A stretch of DNA of 64,000 nucleotides from Candidatus Nitrotoga sp. SPKER. GTDB taxonomy: Bacteria; Pseudomonadota; Gammaproteobacteria; Burkholderiales; Gallionellaceae. The notes under the pieces were generated by a model. That model ran no database searches. It was not told the origin of the DNA and saw nothing but the letters and a program-made list of their open reading frames with translations. The position numbers and the translations under genes were made by a program. The stretch is from the NCBI GenBank assembly GCA_003402285.1, contig QFXG01000024.1, forward strand, positions 124,001 to 188,000. Direction: 5' to 3'. How positions within the stretch are numbered: the stretch's first letter is position 1; each line of letters begins with the position of its first letter. Shown here piece by piece: positions 26,362 to 35,432 of this stretch.

Positions 26362-28446
26362 ATGTTGACAAGCATTACTGCATATAGCTATGGAATAGCT
26401 GCTATAGCTTTTCTTATACTAACCCTTCTATTGTTGACCAGTTGGCGTGCCCGTATTTTCGGGACAGTGCTGACCGTTGCTTGCATGCTGACCACGTTTT
26501 GGGCTGCATCGATTACTTACCAGTCAGTCAGAGGAATTTCCTTACCGTTACTAACGGATATTTTGGAAACTCTACGAAATGTAGGGTGGTCTGTCTTCCT
26601 GCTAATGTTACTGGGGCCTTTCCAACAAACAAATTCCTTACCTCCTTTTAAATTTAAATTAAAACCCTATGTGGTTGGTATCGTAGTGTTTTATTGTTTA
26701 CTCTTACTTGTGAACATTTATACGTATTGGAAACTTGAACCTCCTCAAGGAGAGACAGGTTTTATGACGGACATCGTTGGACGTGTAGTAATTGCGGTTA
26801 TGGGCATGCTTTTGGTAGAGCAGCTTTACCGAAATACTCCCGCTAAAGGACGGTGGGGAATAAAGTTTGCCTGTTTGGGAATCGGAGGGATGTTCGCCTA
26901 TGATTTTTATTTATATAGCGATGCTATGTTGTTCAGGCAAATTAATATGGAAATTTGGACCGCCAGAGGAGCAGTCAATGCCCTGATTGTTCCTCTAGTT
27001 GCCGTGTCGGCAGCACGTAATCCTCGATGGTCATTGGGCATCTCAGTATCACGTCGTATTTTGTTTCATTCTGCAACACTGTTAGGCACAGCTCTGTATT
27101 TATTGGCTATGTCAGCCGCTGGCTATTACCTGCGTTTTGTCGGAGGGAGCTGGGGAGCTGTCATGCAAGTGACTTTTCTGTTCGGCGCTGTGGCATTGCT
27201 CGTTGGCATACTATTCTCGGGATTTTTTCGTTCATGGCTTAAGGTGTTCATCAGTAAGCATTTTTATAATTATAATTACGATTATCGTGAGGAATGGTTA
27301 GGCTTTACACGTACGCTTTCCGAGCACGGTCATGGACTGGGCGAGCGTACCATCCAAGCGATAGCCACACTCGTGGAAAGTCCAGGAGGTGTATTGTTTA
27401 TTAGCCGGGAATCAGGCAATTGCGAACCTGTGGCTCACTGGAATATAAGTTTGCCCACTGAATCTGAATCTGCAAGTAGTACTCTTTGTCAGTTTCTGGA
27501 AAACAAGCAGTGGATGATAGATCTACAGGAGTATGACGCAAACCCTGAAAAATATGGCGCAATTTTTATTCCTCAATGGCTACGAAATTTTCCTAAAGGT
27601 TGGCTAATAGTTCCGCTAATTCTGCTGGGAAAGTTGTTTGGTTTTATGATATTGACGCAGCCTAGAAGTAGGGTTAAGTTAAATTGGGAGGTAATTGATT
27701 TGCTCAAAATTGCTGGTAGTCAAGCTGCAAGTTATCTTGCCCAACAGGAATCGACCAATGCTCTCATGATTGCACGTCAATTTGAATCGTTCAATCGCAT
27801 GTCTACTTTTATAGTACATGATCTAAAAAATTTGGTTTCCCAGTTATCGCTATTACTTTCTAATACCGAAAAGCACAAGAATAATCCTGAATTTCAGAAA
27901 GATATGCTTGATACGCTAGATTATTCTGTTCAAAAAATGAAGCTGCTTCTAAATAAATTGAGTAGAAGTTCTTCCATTGAGCATTCTGCCCCGCTTTTTA
28001 TTGACAAATTATTACAGCAAACATTGGCGTTAAAATCTGTTTTTGAGCCTAAACCTGAGCTTGAGATACTCGACCATGAGCTGATGGTGGTGGCTAATTG
28101 GGATCGTCTTGAGAGAGTGATTGGTCACATTATTCAGAATGCGGTTGAAGCCACACCTAAGGATGGCAAAGTAACAATTCGTATTTCGAAGCAGGAGGCT
28201 TTTGTAGTCGTTGAAATCAAAGATACCGGCCAAGGTATGAGCGAAGAGTTCATTCGTGAGCGGCTATTCAAGCCTTTTGAGTCTACAAAATCGGCAGGTA
28301 TGGGAATTGGTATGTTTGAGAGTCGTGAATATATTCACGAACTGGGTGGGCAAATTGAAGTCTCTAGTCGTCAAACTATCGGCACAACTTTTCGAGTGAT
28401 TTTGCCATTTCATCGGCATGTTGATTATGTCCAGGACGCCGCGTAA
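26362..28446 (+). CDS. prsK: PEP-CTERM system histidine kinase PrsK
   Basis: PrsK is the membrane sensor kinase of the PEP-CTERM regulatory pair. The 694-residue protein has about eight hydrophobic segments in the first 290 residues, a GAF-like region (330-460), phosphoacceptor His486 in FIVHDLKNLVSQL, and an ATPase domain with N box HIIQNAVEATPKDG, DTGQGMS and MGIGMFESREY. It starts 18 bases after the sugar-transferase gene and 16 bases before prsR. The signal sensed is unknown. Confidence 0.93.
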   Translation: MLTSITAYSYGIAAIAFLILTLLLLTSWRARIFGTVLTVACMLTTFWAASITYQSVRGISLPLLTDILETLRNVGWSVFLLMLLGPFQQTNSLPPFKFKLKPYVVGIVVFYCLLLLVNIYTYWKLEPPQGETGFMTDIVGRVVIAVMGMLLVEQLYRNTPAKGRWGIKFACLGIGGMFAYDFYLYSDAMLFRQINMEIWTARGAVNALIVPLVAVSAARNPRWSLGISVSRRILFHSATLLGTALYLLAMSAAGYYLRFVGGSWGAVMQVTFLFGAVALLVGILFSGFFRSWLKVFISKHFYNYNYDYREEWLGFTRTLSEHGHGLGERTIQAIATLVESPGGVLFISRESGNCEPVAHWNISLPTESESASSTLCQFLENKQWMIDLQEYDANPEKYGAIFIPQWLRNFPKGWLIVPLILLGKLFGFMILTQPRSRVKLNWEVIDLLKIAGSQAASYLAQQESTNALMIARQFESFNRMSTFIVHDLKNLVSQLSLLLSNTEKHKNNPEFQKDMLDTLDYSVQKMKLLLNKLSRSSSIEHSAPLFIDKLLQQTLALKSVFEPKPELEILDHELMVVANWDRLERVIGHIIQNAVEATPKDGKVTIRISKQEAFVVVEIKDTGQGMSEEFIRERLFKPFESTKSAGMGIGMFESREYIHELGGQIEVSSRQTIGTTFRVILPFHRHVDYVQDAA

Positions 28447-28462
28447 CGGCAGGAAGAATGTC

Positions 28463-29824
28463 ATGAATCAAGATAAAAAAAAGCTACTTGTTATTGAAGA
28501 TGATCTTGGACTGCAAAAACAATTGCGTTGGAATTTTGATGCTTATGACGTACTGTTGGCAGGAGATCGTGAAAGTGCGCTGGCGCAGGTTAGGCGGCAT
28601 GAGCCTGCAGTGGTCACCATGGATCTTGGACTCCCCCCCGATCCCGATGGTGCGTCGGAAGGATTGGCAATATTGCAACAGATTCTTGCGCTTGCCCCGG
28701 ATACCAAACTGATTGTGCTTTCAGGGAATCAGGATCATGCCAATGCGGTGAAAGCGATTGGTATGGGCGCTTATGATTTTCATCAAAAACCGTTTGATCC
28801 AGAGATACTCGGGTTGGTGGTTGAGCGTGCCTTTTACCTATACGCTCTGCAACAGGAGAATCGTCGAATTTTGCAGATTCAGGCGGACTCTCCCTTGTCT
28901 AGTATTATTAGCCGTGATCCTGGCATGTTAAAAGTGTGCCGTAGTATCGAGAAAGTAGCACCATCCTCTGCTTCGGTAATGTTGTTAGGTGATAGCGGAA
29001 CAGGCAAAGAGTTGTTGGCAAAAGCACTGCATCAGATGAGTCCACGGCAGGATAAGCGTTTCATGGCAATCAATTGCGCGGCAATCCCAGAAAACCTTCT
29101 GGAGAGTGAGTTGTTTGGGTACGAAAAGGGAGCGTTTACTGGAGCCGCTAAACAGACGTTAGGCAAAATTGAACTGGCTGATGGCGGCACTTTTTTCCTT
29201 GATGAAGTAGGGGATATGCCCATGCTTTTACAAGCGAAACTTCTCCGATTTTTACAAGAAAGAGTAATCGAAAGAGTAGGAGGACGTCAGGAGATTCCTG
29301 TTGATGTTCGGATTGTTTGCGCAACACATCGTAATCTAAAGGAATTGAGTGATGCAGGACGCTTCCGTGAAGATCTTTATTACCGTTTAAGCGAGATTGC
29401 AGTTATTATTCCTCCACTGCGGGAGCGAATAGGCGATGCCGCATTGTTGGCACATCATTTTAAAAACAAATTCAGCGTCAAAGAAGGACGTTCTTCACTG
29501 AATTTCAGTCAAGAAGCTCTGGCCATGATAGAAGGATACTCTTGGCCAGGTAATGTGCGCGAAATGGAAAATTGCATCAAGCGTGCTGTCATTATGGCTG
29601 AAGGCTCCCAAATAAGCACTGAGGATATTGGCCTGTTAACGTCACCTAAAATGATAGAGTCTATTAATTTGCGCCAGGTACGGGATGATGCTGAATATAA
29701 TGCCGTGGTCAAAGCGCTGGCGAGAGTAGATGGTAATATTGCCAAGGCGGCCGAATTGCTTGGTATCAGCCGCCCAACACTATACGATTTAATAAGCCGT
29801 CATGGTATTGTAAGCAAAGCTTAA
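28463..29824 (+). CDS. prsR: PEP-CTERM-box response regulator PrsR, sigma54 activator
   Basis: PrsR is an NtrC-family enhancer-binding protein. In 453 residues it has a receiver domain (Asp54 in VTMDLGLPP), an AAA+ domain with Walker A GDSGTGKE, the sigma54 loop ESELFGYEKGAFTGA, Walker B GGTFFLDEVGDM and the R-finger region, and a Fis-type HTH (AAELLGISRPTLYDLI). The start at 28463 follows AGGAAG; the longer track start lies inside prsK. Phosphorylation by PrsK should let it activate RpoN promoters such as those at 5731, 16178 and 18005. Confidence 0.95.
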   Translation: MNQDKKKLLVIEDDLGLQKQLRWNFDAYDVLLAGDRESALAQVRRHEPAVVTMDLGLPPDPDGASEGLAILQQILALAPDTKLIVLSGNQDHANAVKAIGMGAYDFHQKPFDPEILGLVVERAFYLYALQQENRRILQIQADSPLSSIISRDPGMLKVCRSIEKVAPSSASVMLLGDSGTGKELLAKALHQMSPRQDKRFMAINCAAIPENLLESELFGYEKGAFTGAAKQTLGKIELADGGTFFLDEVGDMPMLLQAKLLRFLQERVIERVGGRQEIPVDVRIVCATHRNLKELSDAGRFREDLYYRLSEIAVIIPPLRERIGDAALLAHHFKNKFSVKEGRSSLNFSQEALAMIEGYSWPGNVREMENCIKRAVIMAEGSQISTEDIGLLTSPKMIESINLRQVRDDAEYNAVVKALARVDGNIAKAAELLGISRPTLYDLISRHGIVSKA

Positions 29825-30219
29825 GAAGATTTGTGGATATAGCTACATTTAATTTGTGTTTCGACGCTAAATCAATGTTCTGGAAAAAATAAAAATTTCA
29901 GGGAGTATTTTAAACAAGTAAGTTTCAATAAAATATTTTGCCGTAACTTTAATTTATACCTTCTTTAATTTAATTGTTTGGCCATTTATCAATTAGGTAA
30001 GATTTATTTTGTATTAGAAGCCAGTTAGCCCGCTCTATCTCCCCGCTATATGGAACATGAAATTGACGCCCAGGTATAATTTATAAAAAATTAGATCTCT
30101 GGCTCATTAGTTGTACTTGCGAATAAAAAGCAATCAACTGGTATTTTAAGACATGGATGTTCTCCCATAAATTTGATGAATGAAGTTTGATATTGACCAG
30201 CGACATATTTGGAACATTA
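29825..30219. other. AT-rich intergenic region after prsR
   Basis: No gene of family length is visible between prsR and the arn operon. It probably holds the operon promoter, but no -35/-10 pair stands out. Confidence 0.45.
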
Positions 30220-30309
30220 ATGAAAATTGATCAATTGTTAGAAGTCGTTAGTATTTTTTCTTTGACTAGTATTTTGCTATTACTTTTGTCACGAAAATTG
30301 GTGCATTAA
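30220..30309 (+). CDS. possible 29-residue membrane peptide at the head of the arn operon
   Basis: A 29-codon frame (starts MKIDQLLEVVSIFSL, then TSILLLLLSRKLVH) has one hydrophobic stretch and a basic end. GGAA lies five bases before its ATG, and its TAA overlaps the arnT-like ATG by one base (TAATG). It could be a small membrane protein or a leader that couples translation into arnT. It is too short for the ORF track and has no recognised family. Confidence 0.4.
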   Translation: MKIDQLLEVVSIFSLTSILLLLLSRKLVH

Positions 30310-31955
30310 TGGCAAAAATGGAGATTAAACGCTGGTGGTGGCTATTGTTAATGGTCATCGTGATTTGGTTTGGTACGTTGGAATATCGTAAGCTGATAAA
30401 GCCAGACGAAGGCCGTTACGCTGAAATTCCGCGCGAAATGGTAGTGAGCGGTGACTGGGTTACACCGCGTCTGAACAATCTGAAATATTTCGAGAAACCC
30501 CCGCTGCAATATTGGGCGACCGCGACTGCCTATACCCTGTTTGGTGAGCATCATTGGACGTCACGTTTGTGGCCGGCATTGACCGGTTTTGCCGGTTTGT
30601 TATTGGTATGGTTTGCCGGTGTACGTTTATTCGGGCGCGAAGCTGGACAGTATGCAGCTTTGATTCTTGGTAGCAGTTTATTGTATGCGGTGATCGGGCA
30701 TATCAATACGCTTGATATGGGTGTCACGTTTTTTTTAACCCTTGGAATTGTCGGTCTGTTACTTGGTCAGCAGACCCAAACAGATCCGCGTACCCGGCGT
30801 AATTGGCTCTATTGCGCATGGACGGCATTGGGTTTGGCAGTATTGAGCAAGGGGTTGATAGGGCTGGTACTGCCGGCTGCTACGTTAGTGATTTACTCTG
30901 TGTTGCAGCGCGATTTAGCACCATGGAAGCGCCTCAATCTAGTGACCGGGCTATTATTGTTTTTATTTGTCACTGCGCCATGGTTTATTCTGGTGATGAA
31001 AGCTAATCCCGAATTCTTCGAGCGTTTCTTTATTTACGAGCACTACACGCGATTTTCTACCAAGGATTTGGGGCGTTACCAACCTTGGTACTATTTTATT
31101 CCCATCCTGCTGGCAGGTATGTTGCCTTGGACTATGTTAATGTTTGATACCGTGTTACGTACTTGGAAAAGTACCATGTATATCGGAACGGCATTTAACC
31201 CGGAACGCTTTCTACTGATATGGGTAGTCTTCATTTATGTCTTTTTTTCGGTGTCCGGATCAAAACTACCGTCCTATTTGTTGCCGATGTTTCCGGCTCT
31301 GGCATTGTTAATGGGCAAACGTCTGGCCGAGATACGGGAACGGGTATTGCTGTGGCAACTTGCCCCAGTTTTGCTGGTTCCGGTGGTAACGTTGGGGTTT
31401 GCACCGTTTACAGCGCAGTTGGCAGAAACCCCGCTAAAAATGGAAATGTATAGTGATTATGCAGTTTGGGCCGTGGTGGCAGCACTGGTTTATTTGTTTG
31501 GATTGATTTGTAGCATGGTGTTGTTGGCACGCAGAAAAAAATCTCTGGCGGTACTGGTGGTGGCATTAAGCACTTTGATTGGGGCACAAATTGTTTTATG
31601 TGGGCATAATACTGTGGCCATATGGCGTTCTGCGTACCACATTGCCGAATTGATCCGTCCCTATGTCAAACCCGATACCTCTTTGTATTCGGTAGGTACC
31701 TACGAGCAGACTCTACCGTTTTATCTGAAGCGCACCTTCACCTTGGTTGACTATCAGAATGAAATGGCATTCGGTATTATGCAGGAGCCGCAGCGTTGGA
31801 TACCAGACATCGCCAGCTTCGTGAAAATATGGGGTAAGCAACCAGCAGCATTGGCGATTATGCCGGTTCAGTTATACCCGCAACTTAAACAGCAAGGCTT
31901 GGCAATGAAGATTATTTTTGAGGACACCCAATACATTGTTGTGAACAAACCATGA
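30309..31955 (+). CDS. arnT: ArnT-like 4-amino-4-deoxy-L-arabinose transferase
   Basis: ArnT moves L-Ara4N from undecaprenyl phosphate to lipid A on the periplasmic side, lowering negative charge. The 548-residue protein shows the family motif DEGRYAEIPREMVVSGDWV near residues 32-51, with LNNLKYFEKPPLQYW, about 12 transmembrane helices, and a periplasmic C-terminal part. No strong ribosome binding site precedes the ATG; coupling to the upstream peptide could serve. It leads an operon with arnE, B, C, A' and D, which supports the assignment over other GT83 enzymes. Confidence 0.88.
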   Translation: MAKMEIKRWWWLLLMVIVIWFGTLEYRKLIKPDEGRYAEIPREMVVSGDWVTPRLNNLKYFEKPPLQYWATATAYTLFGEHHWTSRLWPALTGFAGLLLVWFAGVRLFGREAGQYAALILGSSLLYAVIGHINTLDMGVTFFLTLGIVGLLLGQQTQTDPRTRRNWLYCAWTALGLAVLSKGLIGLVLPAATLVIYSVLQRDLAPWKRLNLVTGLLLFLFVTAPWFILVMKANPEFFERFFIYEHYTRFSTKDLGRYQPWYYFIPILLAGMLPWTMLMFDTVLRTWKSTMYIGTAFNPERFLLIWVVFIYVFFSVSGSKLPSYLLPMFPALALLMGKRLAEIRERVLLWQLAPVLLVPVVTLGFAPFTAQLAETPLKMEMYSDYAVWAVVAALVYLFGLICSMVLLARRKKSLAVLVVALSTLIGAQIVLCGHNTVAIWRSAYHIAELIRPYVKPDTSLYSVGTYEQTLPFYLKRTFTLVDYQNEMAFGIMQEPQRWIPDIASFVKIWGKQPAALAIMPVQLYPQLKQQGLAMKIIFEDTQYIVVNKP

Positions 31956-32323
31956 ACTTGATCAGCTTTAGTTTGATTTTTGCTGGTGTGATGCTTAATG
32001 TTGCTGCGCAGCTTCTGATCAAGGCCGGTACCAACAGCATTGGCTATTTTGAATTTAGTCGTAGTAATGTTCTGCCAATCGGTATACGGCTTGCTACCGA
32101 GCCGCACATCATTGGGGCAATGGTTTGTTATGTACTTAGCGTGGTGATTTGGATATTGGCGCTATCACGCGTACAGGTCAGCATTGCTTATCCGCTGCTG
32201 TCCATGGGATACATAGTCAATTTGGTGGCAGCGTGGTGGTTTTTTAATGAATCAATCAACCCGGCTAAAGTGGCTGGCATTAGCGTTATTATTTTGGGTG
32301 TCATCATTATTTCTCGAGCATGA
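31952..32323 (+). CDS. ArnE/ArnF-like small flippase subunit (SMR/EamA family)
   Basis: The 123-residue protein has four transmembrane helices of the small multidrug resistance type, with LNVAAQLLIKAGTNSIG near 15-31 and VSIAYPLLSMGYIVNLVAAWWFFNE at 77 onward. In E. coli ArnE and ArnF together flip undecaprenyl-phosphate-L-Ara4N. Only one such gene is present here, so it may act as a homodimer. It overlaps both neighbours by four bases (ATGA). Confidence 0.85.
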   Translation: MNLISFSLIFAGVMLNVAAQLLIKAGTNSIGYFEFSRSNVLPIGIRLATEPHIIGAMVCYVLSVVIWILALSRVQVSIAYPLLSMGYIVNLVAAWWFFNESINPAKVAGISVIILGVIIISRA

Positions 32324-33441
32324 ACGAATTTCTTCCATTTTCTCGCCCATCCATTGATGAGGCTACTATTGCTGCCGTAGCGGAAACCTTGCGTTCCGGT
32401 TGGATTACCAGTGGCCCCAAGGTACAGGAATTCGAGAGGCAACTTTCTGAGTATTTCGGTGGGCGTCCAGTGCGCACCTTCAACTCCGGCACCTGCACCA
32501 TGGAAATTGCTCTGCGTATTGCAGGTATAGGCCGTGGTGACGAAGTCATCACCACGCCGATTTCCTGGGTAGCCACCGCCAATGTCATACTTCAAGTTGG
32601 TGCAACTCCGGTGTTCGCTGATGTTGATCCGGTTACACGTAACATTGATCTGGACAAGGTTGAGGCGGCAATCACGCCACGCACCAAGGCAATCATCCCG
32701 GTTTATCTGGCGGGCAAACCGGTGGATATGGATCGTCTCTATCAGATAGCTGTTAGACACAAATTGCGCGTAATCGAAGACGCTGCGCAAGCAATCGGTT
32801 CAACATGGCAAGGCAAACCCATCGGCTCGTTTGGCGATTTCGTTTCATTCAGCTTCCAGGCCAACAAAAATATCACCACCTCGGAAGGTGGCTGTTTGGT
32901 GCTCAATAACGCAGAGGAAGCCGCTCTCGCTGAAAAATATCGATTGCAAGGTGTCACGCGGAGCGGTTACGACGGCATCGAAGTGGACGTGCTGGGCGGC
33001 AAATTCAATATGACCGACATCGCCGCCGCCATTGGCTTGGGGCAGTTCGCGCAATTAAATGTTATCACCGCACAACGACGCAAATTAGCGCGGCATTATT
33101 TCGCGACACTCGGTAAAAATTTCGAAGCGCAAACTGGCGCGCAATTACCTCTCGCTGATTTTGAAAATACTAACTGGCATTTGTTTCAGATAGTGCTGCC
33201 GGAGCGCATCACCCGTGCCGATTTCATGGCGCGTATGAAAGACAAGAACATCGGTATCGGTTATCACTATGCGCCTATTCACCTGTTTAAGCTGTATCGA
33301 TCACTGGGTTTTACGGCAGGTATGTTTCCAATTGCAGAGCATGTTGGGCGTCAGATTGTTTCCTTGCCAATCTTCGCGGCGATGAGTGAAAGCGATGTCG
33401 AACGCACGTGCGTTGCGATGTGTGAAGTATTGAAAAATTAG
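32320..33441 (+). CDS. arnB: ArnB-like DegT/DnrJ aminotransferase
   Basis: The enzyme transaminates a UDP-4-keto-pentose to UDP-4-amino-4-deoxy-L-arabinose with PLP. The 373 residues contain FNSGTCTMEIAL, the substrate/PLP region VIEDAAQAIGSTW, and PLP lysine K183 in FQANKNITTSEGG. The typical ArnB start PFSRPSID is visible at residues 6-13. Four-base overlap with the flippase gene. A gap of 100 bases follows before arnC. Confidence 0.9.
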   Translation: MNEFLPFSRPSIDEATIAAVAETLRSGWITSGPKVQEFERQLSEYFGGRPVRTFNSGTCTMEIALRIAGIGRGDEVITTPISWVATANVILQVGATPVFADVDPVTRNIDLDKVEAAITPRTKAIIPVYLAGKPVDMDRLYQIAVRHKLRVIEDAAQAIGSTWQGKPIGSFGDFVSFSFQANKNITTSEGGCLVLNNAEEAALAEKYRLQGVTRSGYDGIEVDVLGGKFNMTDIAAAIGLGQFAQLNVITAQRRKLARHYFATLGKNFEAQTGAQLPLADFENTNWHLFQIVLPERITRADFMARMKDKNIGIGYHYAPIHLFKLYRSLGFTAGMFPIAEHVGRQIVSLPIFAAMSESDVERTCVAMCEVLKN

Positions 33442-33541
33442 CGTGCACAGAGCGCGTCCTATGCTGTTGGCCTTATCTTAATTTTGCTTATATCGATTCC
33501 TAATTTCGCTAACCTCACCCTCTGAGGTAAAATCCTGCGCC

Positions 33542-34480
33542 ATGAGTACCCTCCAACTTTCCGTCATCATTCCTGTTTACAACGAAGAAGAAGGGCTACA
33601 GACCTTATTTGATCGTTTATACCCGACACTGGACAATCTCGGTATAAGTTACGAAATTGTGTTTATCAATGATGGTAGCCGTGACCGTTCGGCAGCTATT
33701 TTGCGTGAGCAATTCCAGCGCCGTCCCGAAGTAACACGGGTGATTTTGTTCAATGGCAATTTTGGTCAGCATATGGCGATCACTGCGGGCTTTGAGCATG
33801 CGCGCGGCGCGCGCGTGGTGACGTTGGACGCCGACCTGCAAAATCCGCCGGAAGAGATAGCCAAGCTGCTCGCCAAAATGGATGAGGGTTACGATTACAT
33901 TGGTTCAATTCGTAAGCAACGTAACGATAGCTGGTGGCGGCATATGGGTTCACGTACTATGAATCGCCTGCGTGAACGAATTACGAATATCAAAATGACT
34001 GATCAAGGCTGTATGTTGCGCGCCTATGATCGTCCTCTCATTGATGCGATCAATAGTTGTAAGGAGGTAAATACTTTTGTCCCGGCGCTGGCCTATACTT
34101 TTGCGCGCAATCCTGCCGAGGTGATGGTAGAACATGAAGAGCGTGCGCTGGGTGAATCAAAATACTCGTTGTACAGTTTGATTCGTCTGAATTTTGACCT
34201 GATGACCGGATTTTCTGTCGTACCCCTGCAATGGTTCTCCATGGCTGGAATTGCAATTTCATTGATGTCTGCATTTTTCGTGGTCTTTCTACTGGTGCGT
34301 CGACTGTTTGTCGGCCCTGAAGCGGAAGGCTTATTTACTTTGTTCGCAGTCGCTTTTTTCCTGATTGGCCTCACTCTGTTCGGTATCGGTTTGCTGGGGG
34401 AATACATCGGCCGCATTTATCTACAAGTGCGCCATCGTCCACGCTATTTGATACAAGCCGTATTGGATAAAATTGAATGA
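33542..34480 (+). CDS. arnC: ArnC-like undecaprenyl-phosphate glycosyltransferase
   Basis: ArnC transfers 4-formamido-arabinose from UDP to undecaprenyl phosphate. The 312-residue GT2 enzyme has SVIIPVYNEEEGL near residue 7, EIVFINDGSRD, the metal-binding LDADLQNPPEE near 99, and two C-terminal transmembrane helices (FSMAGIAISLMSAFFVVFLL and LFALFAVAFFLIGLTLFGI-type segments). It overlaps the formyltransferase gene by four bases. Confidence 0.9.
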   Translation: MSTLQLSVIIPVYNEEEGLQTLFDRLYPTLDNLGISYEIVFINDGSRDRSAAILREQFQRRPEVTRVILFNGNFGQHMAITAGFEHARGARVVTLDADLQNPPEEIAKLLAKMDEGYDYIGSIRKQRNDSWWRHMGSRTMNRLRERITNIKMTDQGCMLRAYDRPLIDAINSCKEVNTFVPALAYTFARNPAEVMVEHEERALGESKYSLYSLIRLNFDLMTGFSVVPLQWFSMAGIAISLMSAFFVVFLLVRRLFVGPEAEGLFTLFAVAFFLIGLTLFGIGLLGEYIGRIYLQVRHRPRYLIQAVLDKIE

Positions 34481-35403
34481 CGCGCGTGGTTGTTTTTGCT
34501 TACCATAACGTGGGTGTTCGTTGCCTGTCTGTATTGCTGACGCACGGCATACAAGTGGCACTGGTGGTTACTCATCGCGACAACCCTAAAGAAAATATCT
34601 GGTTTGCTAGCGTGGCCGAGTTGGCTATGCTACATGGCATTCCGGTCATTACACCGGATAATCCGAATACAGTAGAAGTGCTTGAGCAGATTCGAGCGCT
34701 GCAACCAGACTTTCTGTTTTCCTTCTATTATCGCGAAATGTTTAAGCGTGAGTTGCTAAAAATTCCTAAACAGGGTGCGCTCAACATGCATGGTTCGCTG
34801 CTACCGAAATATCGAGGCCGGGTGCCGGTAAACTGGGCAATAATTAAAGGTGAAATAGAAACGGGCGCGACCTTGCATTACATGACCGAGAAACCTGACA
34901 ACGGTGCGGTGGTAGCGCAACAGGCCGTACCCATTTTATCTGATGACACTGCATTCGAAGTATTCCAAAAAGTCACTGTGGCCGCTGAAATTGCACTGAA
35001 TGCTTGCTTGCCCGCTTTACTTGCAGGTACAGCAAAATCAGTGGAACAGGATTTGAGTCAAGGTGAATATTTCGGTGGGCGCAAACCGGAGGATGGCATT
35101 ATTGACTGGTCGCAAGACGCGCGCAGCATTCACAATCTGGTGCGTGCTGTGGCACCGCCTTATCCGGGTGCGATTACACAGCTTCTGGGCAAATCCATGC
35201 GTATTTTGCAAACGCTGATTATAACTTGTGCAACAACAAATGAGATACCAGCCTTCTATGTCGAGGAAGGCAAGGCATACGTTATTTGCAGGCAAGGAAA
35301 ATTGCGCGTCGTACGTTTTGAGCTGGATAGCGTAGAGATGAGCGCCACAGATTTTGCTGCACAGTACGGAGTGGCAAGATTTCAATTTAATGCGTCTTTA
35401 TAA
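34477..35403 (+). CDS. ArnA-type formyltransferase, formyltransferase domain only
   Basis: It N-formylates UDP-Ara4N using 10-formyl-tetrahydrofolate. The 308 residues equal the N-terminal half of E. coli ArnA: the catalytic region NMHGSLLPKYRGRVPVNW (Asn and His near 101-103), then LHYMTEKPDNGAVVAQ with the aspartate, and the C-terminal OB-like part. The decarboxylase/dehydrogenase half of ArnA is absent. A separate gene elsewhere must supply UDP-glucuronate decarboxylation. It lies between arnC and arnD. Confidence 0.9.
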   Translation: MTRVVVFAYHNVGVRCLSVLLTHGIQVALVVTHRDNPKENIWFASVAELAMLHGIPVITPDNPNTVEVLEQIRALQPDFLFSFYYREMFKRELLKIPKQGALNMHGSLLPKYRGRVPVNWAIIKGEIETGATLHYMTEKPDNGAVVAQQAVPILSDDTAFEVFQKVTVAAEIALNACLPALLAGTAKSVEQDLSQGEYFGGRKPEDGIIDWSQDARSIHNLVRAVAPPYPGAITQLLGKSMRILQTLIITCATTNEIPAFYVEEGKAYVICRQGKLRVVRFELDSVEMSATDFAAQYGVARFQFNASL

Positions 35404-35432
35404 TTGTTAAAGAATCCGGGAATACAATTTTC

